NCBI GenBank assembly: GCA_902500825.1 | Contig: CABVRX010000001.1 | Location: forward strand, 208,548 to 272,547 | Direction: 5' to 3' | Length of the DNA: 64,000 nucleotides | DNA from: an uncultured Nitrospira sp. | Lineage (GTDB): Bacteria > Nitrospirota > Nitrospiria > Nitrospirales > Nitrospiraceae | Shown here: piece by piece, positions 52,534 to 62,300 of the stretch | How the letters are laid out: each line of letters begins with the position of its first letter | Position numbering within the stretch: position 1 is the first letter of the stretch | Notes under the pieces: model-generated | The model's input: only the letters and a program-made list of their open reading frames with translations | Database searches by the model: none | Told to the model about the DNA's origin: nothing | Program-made: the position numbers and the translations under genes

Positions 52534-52977
52534 ATGCGTCCTCATATTTCGCTCGATGTTCGCAATGTGGCCAAGTCGGTGGCATTCTATGAAAAGGTGT
52601 TTGGAGTATCGCCGCAGAAACAGGTGGCGGACTATGCCAAGTTTGACCTGACGACCCCGGCCCTGAACTTTTCGCTGGTCTCCTCTACCGGTTCGGTGAG
52701 TGCCGTGGATCATTTGGGAATCGAGGTCGAAACGGTCAAAGAAATTGCGGAATGGAAGAGCCACTTGCAACATGAAGGCATACTTGAAAGAGTGGAGGAT
52801 AACATCGCCTGTTGCTTTGCTCGACAGGATAAACTCTGGTTTACTGATCCGGACGGCAATGCCTGGGAGATCTTTATGGTCCATGAGCAACTAGAGGTGA
52901 CAGGGCAACTGAGTCAAACCGGCTGCTGCGTGCCGAAGAAGGCCGGTGCTCATGAACCAGCCACTTGCGGCATCTAA
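52534..52977 (+). CDS. ArsI/CadI-like VOC metalloprotein
   Basis: A 147-residue single-module VOC protein. It matches the ArsI/CadI group: RPHISLDVRNVAKSVAFYEK, FGVSPQKQVADYAKFDL, DHLGIEVETVKEIAEW, CCFARQDKLWFTDPDGNAWE, and a cysteine-containing tail (TGCCVPKKAG). ArsI cleaves the carbon-arsenic bond of methylarsenite using Fe(II); CadI is cadmium-induced. The paired Cys (ACCF) and the His/Glu ligands are kept. ACAGGAGGTG before ATG 52534 is a strong ribosome site. The SigZ-type sigma gene follows after 39 bases. Confidence 0.87.
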   Translation: MRPHISLDVRNVAKSVAFYEKVFGVSPQKQVADYAKFDLTTPALNFSLVSSTGSVSAVDHLGIEVETVKEIAEWKSHLQHEGILERVEDNIACCFARQDKLWFTDPDGNAWEIFMVHEQLEVTGQLSQTGCCVPKKAGAHEPATCGI

Positions 52978-53016
52978 GCGAGACCAGTACGGTATGGATA
53001 CGATGGAGCGGCCATC

Positions 53017-53646
53017 TTGACGAAGACGACAGAAGAACTCTGGCAACTCCTGCATGATAGCCTTCATGCTTTTATTGCCAAACGGGTGAACGATCAGGGG
53101 CACGCCGACGATATTTTGCAGAACGTGTTTGCGCGGGTCCATCGGCATAGAGACTCTGTGAACGATCCGAGGCGATTGGTCTCATGGATCTATCAAGCCA
53201 CGCGTCATGCGATCATTGATCATTACCGGAAGCCAGGAAGACAACGAGAGATCCAGGCTGGGTTGAGTTCAGAACTTGAAGCATTGAACGAAGTTTCTAC
53301 GATCTCAGAGATGACTCGTCAAGACGATGCTGCGGAACTTCGTGCTGAACTCGCCGGTTGCCTTCGTCCGATGATCGAACGGCTGCCACCGGACTATCGA
53401 GATGCGATCACACTTGTTGAGTTTGAGGGACTGACACAACAAGTTGCAGCCAAGCAGATTGGCATTTCACTGTCCGGCATGAAGTCTCGAGTGCACCGCG
53501 GGCGCAAACAGCTCAAGCAGATGCTTGACGACTGTTGCCTGATTGAGCTGGATCGACGGGGAGGTGTGGTCGGCTATCGCACTCGCACGGCTGGTTGTGA
53601 TTCCTGTGTCGAGCCGAAGAGATCGGACACGGTGGACAGGTCCTGA
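53017..53646 (+). CDS. sigZ: ECF RNA polymerase sigma factor, SigZ type
   Basis: A 209-residue extracytoplasmic-function sigma factor. Region 2 is FIAKRVNDQGHADDILQNVF followed by WIYQATRHAIIDHYRK. Region 4 is LPPDYRDAITLVEFEGLTQQ followed by VAAKQIGISLSGMKSRVHRG, the -35-binding HTH. The C-terminus has cysteines (DDCC, GCDSC) as in SigZ proteins. No anti-sigma gene is adjacent. TTG 53017 is the start: GGAG lies eight bases before it. It may be cotranscribed with the ArsI/CadI-like gene. Confidence 0.9.
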   Translation: MTKTTEELWQLLHDSLHAFIAKRVNDQGHADDILQNVFARVHRHRDSVNDPRRLVSWIYQATRHAIIDHYRKPGRQREIQAGLSSELEALNEVSTISEMTRQDDAAELRAELAGCLRPMIERLPPDYRDAITLVEFEGLTQQVAAKQIGISLSGMKSRVHRGRKQLKQMLDDCCLIELDRRGGVVGYRTRTAGCDSCVEPKRSDTVDRS

Positions 53647-53662
53647 GTCTGTGTCATCATTC

Positions 53663-53693
53663 GGGGAGGAGCCTCTTTCAGAGGCTCCTCCCC
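53663..53693. terminator. Bidirectional terminator hairpin
   Basis: A perfect 13-base stem (GGGGAGGAGCCTC / GAGGCTCCTCCCC) with loop TTTCA, placed exactly between the convergent sigma-factor and peroxidase genes. The strength and position suit a terminator serving both strands. Confidence 0.85.
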
Positions 53694-53710
53694 ATGTCCG
53701 GCGGTAGGAC

Positions 53711-55339
53711 CTACTGAAGCGGAGGAACGACGCCGGCGAGCCGCAAGAGATCGGTGATCTTGAAGTTCCCCGGTGTGGCAGACGGCAAGGTGGATTTCCA
53801 GTTCCTGTTGGCAACGAGGTAGGAATCCCGATCGGCTTTCAAGAGACCGATGAAGACTTCGCCGACGATACGGCCGCCGACCGGCCCCAGACGCAGGCCA
53901 TTCTCAAGCACTTCAGCTTCTTTCAGAATGTAGTACCAGAGCGGAGTGCTTCGGTCCATGCCGAAAGGAGCTAATTCAGCCAGCTGTTCTGGTGTCAGTA
54001 CCTGAACGCCCATCACCCGTGCAATAGCTTGCCCGGATGGAATGCCGAAGTTCACATGGCGCATGAGATTGCGCGAGGCCAGCGACTGAACCCCGTCATT
54101 CGGCAACCCAGGCGCTGGGCCTCGCGAGCCTGGCAGGAGCATCAGCGGACTCGACAACTTGCTGTCGATCAGCTTGTTGGGTTTCACGTTACCGTCGTTG
54201 AAATTGAAGAAGGTCTGCCAGTCGATGAATCGACGCGCAGCTCGCTTGCCGCCACGCATGTCGTTGGGATCGGGATCATTGGGATCGACGGAATCATCGA
54301 AGATGAAGGCGAAGAACGGTTGTCCGCTATTCGCTCCGAAGTTCAGCCGATAGCTCGGGCGAACTTGCGAATGGCCGAATCGATACGCAGCCACTGCGAA
54401 TTCCACCGGGATCAAGGGTTCCCGTCTGCTGTTGCGATGTATCGAGTCTTGAGTTCGGTCGTGGACCCTGTAGAACCGAGGCCCATTCTGCAAGATCTCA
54501 CCTGTCAGATTTTGTCCGATGGTCATCGGCAGGAACTCGTTGACAATGATCCATTGGTAATGCCATTGCACCTGACGGCGCGCCTCTCTAAAAATGTCCC
54601 TGGCCGAACGATGCTGCTGCGCCGGATCAGCGCGTAACCGATCGACCACGGCATTGTGGAACTTCAGCATTGCCAGATGAAACTGGCTGATGACGAGATT
54701 TTCATCGTTTCGGCCGTCTGCGATGATCGCATTATTGTTCGGATCGCGCGGGAGATCGTATCGTACCGCTCCGTTGCGGGACACTCCCTCCGATCCGCGG
54801 ATGACTTCGATGCGAAATTTGATGTCGCCGGAACTGGTGTCGTACAGTTCTGGGGAGCCATCGGGGCCGTCGCCATACACACTGTCGAGATCAAATTCGG
54901 CGGTGCGAAAATTTGTCGTCCGCCGGGGATGCGTTTGCTCCAGTAACGGCGCTTTCAACGCCAGGGTCAGATCGTGATCCAGAAATTGTCCGAAAAACGT
55001 CACGCCGGCCGTCATATTCGGATTATCGGGGTTGTTCGGGCCAGGATTCCTAATCAACTCGTCCGGCGGAACCGTGAGGGGATCCATGGCGTCGATGCTG
55101 CCCCCTTTGATGCCAAGCCTTTTCGCCTGCTCCCGTGCTTCATCGGTCGGCGGAGCATAGGACGGCAAACCTGGAAACATACGGCTAAAGGAATCATCTG
55201 AATGACGAGGGACATGAGGTCTCGGCATATGCAAGTTATTTCTTCTTGATATGTCGTCGGCTGCTCCAGCCTGCTCAGCAACACCGGCTAACAAGCCGGC
55301 AAGGCCAAGCACGGCAACACAGGTCGCTCGAACGCGCAT
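53711..55339 (-). CDS. Secreted animal-type heme peroxidase
   Basis: A 542-residue member of the peroxidase-cyclooxygenase superfamily. A signal peptide (CVAVLGLAGLLAGVAEQAGA) sends it out of the cytoplasm. The distal heme motif FFGQFLDHDLTLAL is intact, as is the proximal His region AAYRFGHSQVRPSYRL. LDSVYGDGPD, NDENLVISQFHLAMLKFHN and MPRPHVPRHSDD... fit bacterial heme peroxidases, which oxidise halides or phenols with peroxide. GGGAGGA six bases before ATG 55339 sets the start. It is monocistronic, ending at the shared terminator. Confidence 0.92.
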   Translation of the reverse strand: MRVRATCVAVLGLAGLLAGVAEQAGAADDISRRNNLHMPRPHVPRHSDDSFSRMFPGLPSYAPPTDEAREQAKRLGIKGGSIDAMDPLTVPPDELIRNPGPNNPDNPNMTAGVTFFGQFLDHDLTLALKAPLLEQTHPRRTTNFRTAEFDLDSVYGDGPDGSPELYDTSSGDIKFRIEVIRGSEGVSRNGAVRYDLPRDPNNNAIIADGRNDENLVISQFHLAMLKFHNAVVDRLRADPAQQHRSARDIFREARRQVQWHYQWIIVNEFLPMTIGQNLTGEILQNGPRFYRVHDRTQDSIHRNSRREPLIPVEFAVAAYRFGHSQVRPSYRLNFGANSGQPFFAFIFDDSVDPNDPDPNDMRGGKRAARRFIDWQTFFNFNDGNVKPNKLIDSKLSSPLMLLPGSRGPAPGLPNDGVQSLASRNLMRHVNFGIPSGQAIARVMGVQVLTPEQLAELAPFGMDRSTPLWYYILKEAEVLENGLRLGPVGGRIVGEVFIGLLKADRDSYLVANRNWKSTLPSATPGNFKITDLLRLAGVVPPLQ

Positions 55340-55607
55340 TCGGATTCCTCCCACGTTTGATTGTGAATAAAAATACATCCAAACTGCGCCGGCCATCGCA
55401 GTTCGAGGGTGGTGCACTGGCAAGAAACGGGCCTAAGTAAAAATGTATGAACTACGTGAAATAGTGACAAGCCGCGGAGCCTATCTTCAATATAGTTTGT
55501 ACAAACGCAGTGGGTTTCATACAAATATGGACGGCATCGAGATGTCTCCGGGCAAAAAATATGTGTGTTCAAGAGCATACATCTTGTAACGAATCGTCAG
55601 GATGTTG

Positions 55608-56843
55608 ATGGGTACGGTTGCGATCATCGGCGGCGGACCGGCTGGACTCATGGCTGCGGAAGCAGCAGTTGCCGCCGGCGCCGACGTCGCGCTCTATGAT
55701 GCGATGCCGTCGGTTGGGAGAAAATTTCTGCTCGCAGGAAAAGGAGGGCTGAATCTTACCCATTCGGAGCCGCTTGAGCCGCTTCTCTCGCGCTACGGCG
55801 CCCGCCGGACACTCATCGAACCGGCAATCAGATCATTTCCACCAACAGCCCTCCGGGTTTGGGCTCGTGAGCTTGGTGTGGAAACATTCGTCGGGACGTC
55901 CGGACGGATCTTTCCCACTGATCTGAAAGCTGCGCCGCTCCTGCGCGTGTGGCTGCGTCGATTGAGGCAGACCGGCGTGCGATTTCACGTTCGACATCGA
56001 TGGCGTGGGTGGGATCAAGAGGGAAAACTTCTGTTCACCAGTCCAGTAGGGCCGCAGAGCGTTCAGGCCGATGCTGTCGTGTTGGCCCTAGGCGGGGGCA
56101 GTTGGCCACATCTCGGCTCCGATGCCGTATGGACTCAGATTCTGGCGAAACAAGGGGTGCCGATCATGCCGCTGAAACCGGCCAATTGCGGATTCGACGT
56201 TCGGTGGAGCGAGTATTTTCGAACAAAGTTTTCGGGACATCCGGTAAAAACAGTCGCAATCACTGCGAAGACCGTGGATAGGATCGTGATCCGTCACATG
56301 GGGGAGTTCGTCGTGACGGCGAATGGTGTGGAAGGCGGCATCATCTATATGATCTCAGCCACCGCACGTGATGTGATCACAACGGAGGGAGCCGCAACCA
56401 TATGGCTTGACCTCGTTCCGGATCGATCATTGCGAAGGCTTGTGGAGAACCTTTCACAGACGCGCGGCAAACGTACGATGGCGACACATCTCAAACGACG
56501 AGCCGGTATCATGGGAATCAAAGCCGGTCTCCTCCGTGAAGTGGTCCCTCACGAAGCGTTTACGGATCCTGCTCGCTTGGCCGCAGTACTCAAAGCCCTG
56601 CCGCTGACACTCGTGGCGCCACGTCCATTGGAAGAAGCCATCAGCACAGCCGGCGGCGTCTCATTTGAGGCACTGGACGCGAGGTTGATGCTTCATTCAT
56701 TCCCTGGGGTATTTTGTGCCGGAGAAATGCTGGACTGGGAGGCGCCGACCGGAGGATATCTGCTCACCGGTTGCCTAGCGACCGGGCATCTCGCCGGTGG
56801 CGCAGCCGCCGCGTGGGCACGAAGACATCCCGGCTGCTCGTGA
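55608..56843 (+). CDS. HI0933-type FAD-dependent oxidoreductase
   Basis: A 411-residue flavoprotein of the HI0933/BaiN-like group (the TIGR03862 type by its layout). The N-terminal FAD motif is TVAIIGGGPAGLMAAEAAV. GRKFLLAGKGGLNLTHSE is the group's signature, followed by VLALGGGSWPHLGSDAVW and, at the end, MLDWEAPTGGYLLTGCLATG. Function is not settled for the family. ATG 55608 has AGG six bases upstream; ATG 55602 is an alternative. It diverges from the peroxidase gene across a region of about 265 bases. Confidence 0.9.
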   Translation: MGTVAIIGGGPAGLMAAEAAVAAGADVALYDAMPSVGRKFLLAGKGGLNLTHSEPLEPLLSRYGARRTLIEPAIRSFPPTALRVWARELGVETFVGTSGRIFPTDLKAAPLLRVWLRRLRQTGVRFHVRHRWRGWDQEGKLLFTSPVGPQSVQADAVVLALGGGSWPHLGSDAVWTQILAKQGVPIMPLKPANCGFDVRWSEYFRTKFSGHPVKTVAITAKTVDRIVIRHMGEFVVTANGVEGGIIYMISATARDVITTEGAATIWLDLVPDRSLRRLVENLSQTRGKRTMATHLKRRAGIMGIKAGLLREVVPHEAFTDPARLAAVLKALPLTLVAPRPLEEAISTAGGVSFEALDARLMLHSFPGVFCAGEMLDWEAPTGGYLLTGCLATGHLAGGAAAAWARRHPGCS

Positions 56844-56874
56844 CGTCGCGCTTCAGTCGAAGATACTGCGTCCC

Positions 56875-57588
56875 CTAACTGATCAGCCATTTCCAGAACG
56901 CGGAGAGCCAGCTGATAATCACTCCAATCCACGAGTCATTCGTCGTAGGTGGGTCAACCTTCACGGCAGGTGCGGGTGTTGTCGGTTTGACAGGAGGCGG
57001 ATTCGGAGGAGTCGGATTGGTTTGTGCGATTTGTGGTGGCGCCGCACTTAGGTCGTTCGGTACCATAGATGGAGATGGTTCTAGAACAGCGGCCTGGGTT
57101 CTGGATGGACTGTTCGAGCGTGCTGCCACCAACGCCGACGATTGGGCCTGCTCCATTTCATCTTTGTATTGAGCCACTTTGATTTGCAAGGACGCGCTCT
57201 CTTGCCGAATGTCCACTATCTTGCGGGCCAGATGCCAACTCTGATTCAGTAAGGTTGCCACCTGTATTTTCAGCGACGCGAGGGCGTCCTCCGCTCGCTG
57301 TTTCATGATCGGCAATTGCTCTTCTTCTCGCTGAATAGCGGCCCGCAGTTCTGACACGGCGGCATCTTCACGTCGATTCGAGGCCTGCAATTCGGCGATC
57401 TCCCGGTCCAGCTCTCTGACGTCCTCTCGGACCCCTTCCAGGGCTTGAGTCTGCTCCAGCGCCTCTGCTTTGACCCTTTCGTACGTGTGTCGACTGACAC
57501 AACCGACCTCTAAGAGTAGGGTCGCGGCAAGCGCACCGAGAACAACCCGTTGAACGACCGGAGACATGGTACCGGTGGGACGTGTCAT
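56875..57588 (-). CDS. Coiled-coil lipoprotein with Pro-rich linker
   Basis: A 237-residue protein with a lipoprotein signal (VVLGALAATLLLEVGC). Residues about 35-150 are a long coiled coil (LREDVRELDREIAELQ-like heptads, IMKQRAEDALASLKIQVATL). A Pro/Thr-rich linker (TNPTPPNPPPVKPTTPAPA) follows, and then a short hydrophobic tail (WIGVIISWLSAFWKWLIS). This suggests an outer-membrane lipoprotein spanning the periplasm with a second membrane contact. No family is recognised. Confidence 0.75.
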   Translation of the reverse strand: MTRPTGTMSPVVQRVVLGALAATLLLEVGCVSRHTYERVKAEALEQTQALEGVREDVRELDREIAELQASNRREDAAVSELRAAIQREEEQLPIMKQRAEDALASLKIQVATLLNQSWHLARKIVDIRQESASLQIKVAQYKDEMEQAQSSALVAARSNSPSRTQAAVLEPSPSMVPNDLSAAPPQIAQTNPTPPNPPPVKPTTPAPAVKVDPPTTNDSWIGVIISWLSAFWKWLIS

Positions 57589-57765
57589 AGGTGTCGCCTC
57601 ATGGGTTCACCAAACTGAAACCCTTTGGCCAGGGTCAGCAGTCGGTCCGGTGAGTCGTTAGGCGTAAGATGTACACAGATGATGCGTGTCAGTCAACCCT
57701 CTCCAACTTCTCGTGTCCAAGACAACTTGGATAACCGACCGGAGTGTGCGTACTATGAGGCCATC

Positions 57766-58359
57766 ATGTCGTCAGACGCAGCACCATCCGTTCGGCTCCC
57801 ACCGGAATGCGGGACCGCGCTATTGGAACGGTTTCTCAAAGCCGAGGCCATGGCGCTTTGGACGATACAGTCGGCGCGTTTACAAGGCGTTCCTCAGAAT
57901 GTGTATGCTTTTCTTCGAAAACACGAGGAAGATGAACAGCAGCATTTGGCGCAATTCGAAACCATGATCGGCCGTCGGCCTCGCAACCGAGAACGGCTTC
58001 CGTCCGTGCCGAAACAATGGTCTGCGCTGGCCGTTCAGCTCTATGGATATGAGTCACTGGGACTTGAATTCGCGGCGTTACTCGTCACATTGCGACCGGA
58101 CCTCGCCTCCATCCGCGACGACGAACTTGTCCATGTGGAATTCTTTGAGCAAGAGATTCTCCGCATCCTCAGGGGCGAGGCCACCGCGGCCGAACAGGCC
58201 CGAGTCTCCGCGCGTGCTTGGTGGCGGAAATTGCCGAGAACGATCGATCGCTATCTCGAAGCTGAGGTGCTTGATCCGTTCCGCCCTGTGCTGGCAGGCA
58301 GCATTCTTTCTGCAATCGAACAGCGTTTTTCCGCAACGGGTCTGTTGAACGACCGATGA
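57766..58359 (+). CDS. Ferritin-like helical protein
   Basis: A 197-residue all-helical protein. Glu/His motifs spaced as in ferritin-like di-iron bundles are present: FLKAEAMALWTIQSARLQ, HEEDEQQHLAQFE (ExxH-like), YGYESLGLEFAALL and DDELVHVEFFEQEILRIL. A di-iron oxidase or iron-handling role is inferred from this pattern only. GAGG five bases before ATG 57766 sets the start. It converges with accA, the stops being six bases apart. Confidence 0.7.
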   Translation: MSSDAAPSVRLPPECGTALLERFLKAEAMALWTIQSARLQGVPQNVYAFLRKHEEDEQQHLAQFETMIGRRPRNRERLPSVPKQWSALAVQLYGYESLGLEFAALLVTLRPDLASIRDDELVHVEFFEQEILRILRGEATAAEQARVSARAWWRKLPRTIDRYLEAEVLDPFRPVLAGSILSAIEQRFSATGLLNDR

Positions 58360-58365
58360 AGAAAA

Positions 58366-59337
58366 TCAGGCTTGGGCGGGAAGAAGGCCGGTAACAGCAC
58401 CCATCTTGCGGTATTTCTGATCCCGCTGGGCAATGAGTTGCTCGACGGGCAGGTCAAGCAGATCGAACAGCTGGTTGGTCAGTGCCTTTCCCACCAGGTC
58501 GCAGATGGCCCGTGGCTCGCGATGAGCGCCGCCCAGCGGCTCGGAAACAATCGCGTCGATCACGCCGAGATCAAGAAGATCGTGTGCAGTCATTTTCAAT
58601 GCAGAGGCGGCATCAGGAACCTTTTCCGGGCTGTCCCATAGAATAGCGGCACAGCCTTCAGGCGAAATGACGGAATAGACCGAATGTTCGAGCATGAGGA
58701 CGCGGTCGGCGACACCAAGGGCTAACGCGCCTCCGCTCCCTCCTTCACCGATGACCACGGAAATAATCGGCACGGTCAAACGGGACATGACACACAGATT
58801 GCGGGCGATGGCTTCCGCTTGTCCGCGCTCCTCAGCACCGATACCGGGATAGGCACCGGGTGTATCAATAAAGGTGATGACCGGGCGGTTGAACTTTTCC
58901 GCCATCTTCATGAGGCGGAGCGCCTTCCGATACCCTTCCGGGTTGGGCATGCCGAAATTTCGTGTGCAGCGCTCTTTGAGGGTTTTGCCTTTTTGATGAC
59001 CGATAATCATCACAGGGCGGTCGTTGAATCGGGCAAATCCCCCCACGATGGCCCGATCGTCTCCAAACACGCGGTCGCCATGGAGCTCAAGAAAGTCTCG
59101 CGTCAGCTCAGTGATATAGTCCAGTGTGCTGGGACGTTGCGGATGGCGCGCCAGCTGTGTCCGTTGCCAAGGGGTCAGATGTTTATAGAGTTCGTGTTCG
59201 GTTTGAGCGAGCTTCGTACGAAGTTTCCGAATGTCATTTTGGACGGAAGACTTTCCATTGGTCGCCGTCGCAGAAAGTTTCTCGATTTTCTCTTCGATCT
59301 CTCGGATTGGCTTTTCAAATTCAAGGTGTTCGCGCAT
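58366..59337 (-). CDS. accA: Acetyl-CoA carboxylase carboxyltransferase subunit alpha
   Basis: A 323-residue subunit of the enzyme that makes malonyl-CoA for fatty acid synthesis. It starts with a helical segment (LEFEKPIREIEEKIEKL). The crotonase-like core has GHQKGKTLKERCTRNFGMPN, FIDTPGAYPGIGAEERGQAE, and GEGGSGGALALGVADRVLML for acyl-CoA and carboxybiotin binding. Length is standard. ATG 59337 is chosen (AGGG upstream). It follows dnaE after 45 bases on the same strand, a common gene pair. The beta subunit is not in the window. Confidence 0.96.
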   Translation of the reverse strand: MREHLEFEKPIREIEEKIEKLSATATNGKSSVQNDIRKLRTKLAQTEHELYKHLTPWQRTQLARHPQRPSTLDYITELTRDFLELHGDRVFGDDRAIVGGFARFNDRPVMIIGHQKGKTLKERCTRNFGMPNPEGYRKALRLMKMAEKFNRPVITFIDTPGAYPGIGAEERGQAEAIARNLCVMSRLTVPIISVVIGEGGSGGALALGVADRVLMLEHSVYSVISPEGCAAILWDSPEKVPDAASALKMTAHDLLDLGVIDAIVSEPLGGAHREPRAICDLVGKALTNQLFDLLDLPVEQLIAQRDQKYRKMGAVTGLLPAQA

Positions 59338-59382
59338 AGCCCTGTTCAATTCCAACGATCAGCAAAGGCACAACGTGAGCCC

Positions 59383-62300
59383 CTAAGATAGCAAAGAAAG
59401 GACCCCTTTGCCTAGCACTTCCTCAACATCCGACACAAAATGGTCGCTGGCACAAACGGTGAGATGGGGGAGGGGAGCCGTCTCAGCTTCCAAAATGCCA
59501 TCGGCTCGAAACGACATGGAGATCGAGGTACTGCCGGGATGCCGCCGAAAGATGTCCAATAACTGAGGCAATTGTTCACGGACCTCGGGGCGATCACTGA
59601 GGCAGATGCGGATACGTTTGATGGATTGTGCCTGAACCTCGGCCAATGGTTCGATCTTGCTCCCCCGAATTTTGGTGCCCTTGTCTCCACGATCGATAGT
59701 ACCGGTGATGCGGACGATCCGCTCCGGAGCGAGCAGTTCGCCGGCAGTCCTGAATAAATCGGGAAACACGATCACTTCCGTGGTCCCTTGCAGATCCTCC
59801 ACCGTGAGATAGGCCATTCGGTCGCCCTTCTTCGTCAGCATCGATTTGACCGTGGCGATGATGCCGCAAATCTTCACCTCGCCGCCGTCTGGGCACTCCT
59901 TCAATCCTACCGTCGTGGTGGTCGACAACGCATTCAGCGCCATTTCATAACGGGCGAGGGGATGGGCGGAGATATAAAACCCGGTCAGTTCCCGTTCGTA
60001 CTTTAATCGTTGCGCTTGATCCCATTCCGCTAGCGACGGCAGCGAGGGTGTCGGCAAGGCTGTCGAGATAGTGTGCCCATTCAGCTCCTCACCGAAGATG
60101 CTGGTTTGCCCCAGCTCACGCTCCCGCTGAACAGCCGCACCCTCTTCCACGGCCTGATCGAGCACCGCCATCAGTTGCGCGCGCTTCGCGCCGGTCGAAT
60201 CGAAGGCGCCGGTCTTAATCAAGCCCTCCAACATCCGCTTGTTTACTTTATGGAGATCGACCCGTCTGCAGAAGTCAAAGAAAGACCCGAAGAAACCATC
60301 TTGAGTCCGCACTTCCAGCACTGACTCCACGGCACCCTCGCCCACGTTCTTAATGGCCGCCAAGCCGAACCGGATCGCCCCGCCGGCCACTGCGAAGTGT
60401 TTTTGGCTGGCGTTCACATCGGGCCCAAGAACTTTGAGGCCCAGGTCCCGGCATTCCGTGAAATAGCCGACCAGCTTGTCCTGATTACCCATGTCGGTCG
60501 TCATGAGGGCTGCCATAAACTCGGTCGGGTAGTGCGCTTTGAGATAGGCCGTCTGATAACACACGACGGCATAGGCGGCGGCGTGAGATTTATTAAAACC
60601 GTATCCGGCAAATTTCTGGATCAATTCATACAGCTTCTCGGCTTTCTTCTCCGGAATCTTCTTCTGCTTCGCGCCATCGAGGAACTTGACACGCAACTTT
60701 TCCATCTCTTCCGGCTTCTTTTTGCCCATCGCACGACGAAGAATATCGGCTTGGCCCAGCGAGAAACCGGCCATCTTGTTGGCGATCGCCATCACCTGTT
60801 CCTGGTAGACGATCACGCCATAGGTCTCCTTGAGAAGCGGCTCCAATTCCGGAACCTCATAGGTAATCGGTACCTTGCCCTGCTTTCGCTTGATGAAATC
60901 AGGGATGAGATCCATCGGTCCTGGACGATAGAGCGCGATAATGGCGATGATGTCTTCGAACCGGTCGGGTTTCAGTCCGGTGAGCAGATCGCGCATGCCG
61001 GAGCTTTCAAGCTGGAACAGTCCGGTTGTTTTTCCGGAGCTCAAGAGGGCAAAGGTGGCCGGATCATCGAACGGCACCTGGTCGATCACAAGCGGCGGCT
61101 CATCGGGGTGCGTTTCGTTGATGAGGGTCTCGGCTCGTCGGATCATCGTCAGGGTCTTGAGGCCGAGAAAATCGAATTTCACCAATCCGATTTTTTCGAC
61201 GTCGCCCATCGAGTACTGGGTCACAATTTCGTCGTTGGCGCCCTTGTAGAGCGGCACGTGATCGGTGAGCGGTCCTTCTGAGATCACGACGCCCGCCGCA
61301 TGGGTCGAAGCATGCCGGGCCAAACCTTCGAGCGATTGCGCGTTGGTCATGAGTTCTTTAACTTTTGGGTCCGTCTCCACCAGCTCACGCAAGCGAGGCT
61401 CTGTCTCCAACGCCTGCTGGAGCGTGATGTTCAAGTGAGTGGGGACCAACTTTGCGACTTTATCTGCATCGGCATAGGACATTTCCAACACCCGCCCTAC
61501 ATCGCGGATCGCGGCCTTGGCTCCGAGCGTGCCGAACGTAATAATTTGAGCGACATGGTCGGTGCCGTACTTGTCCACCACGTAGTTGATGACTTCTCCA
61601 CGGCGATCCATGCAGAAATCCATATCGATATCGGGAAGAGAGACACGTTCAGGGTTCAAGAACCGCTCGAACAAGAGCGTATAGATGAGTGGATCGAGGT
61701 CGGTAATGCGCAGCGCGTAAGCGACAAGGCTGCCTGCGGCAGAACCTCGACCAGGCCCGACCGGGATTCCTTGTGATCGAGCAAAGCGGATGATGTCCCA
61801 GACGATGAGAAAGTAGCCGGCAAATCCCATCGAACAGATGACCATCAGTTCTTCCCGAAGGCGCTGATCATAGACAGCGGAAGCAACCCGGCTGGGCCTT
61901 TCTTTTAATCGTTCCTTCAGTCCGGCGAGGGCGAGATGTTCCAAATAGGACTCACGATCCTTAAATCCGTCGGGGATGCGATACTGCGGAAGATAGGTCT
62001 TATTCAGCGGGAGGTCGAGGTCGCAATAGTCGGCGATGCGGCAGGTGTTCGCCACGGCGCCGGGAAATTCAGTGAAGGCTTGAGCGATTTCCTCCGTTGA
62101 TTTGACGTACAGCTGATCCGTGTCGAACTTCATCCGGTGGGGATCGCTGACCGTCTTTCCCGTTTGCAAACACAGCATCAATTCATGCGGCCGTGCATCT
62201 TCCTTTTTCAAGTAATGACAATCATTCGTGCCCGCCAGCGGAATCCCGAGTTTTTTGTGGATTTCCATCAAGCCGGTATTGGCCACCCGCTGATGATCAA

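Noticed and set aside
60397..61281. A 294-codon open frame on the plus strand inside dnaE
   Set aside because: It is fully contained in dnaE on the other strand and has no recognisable fold.
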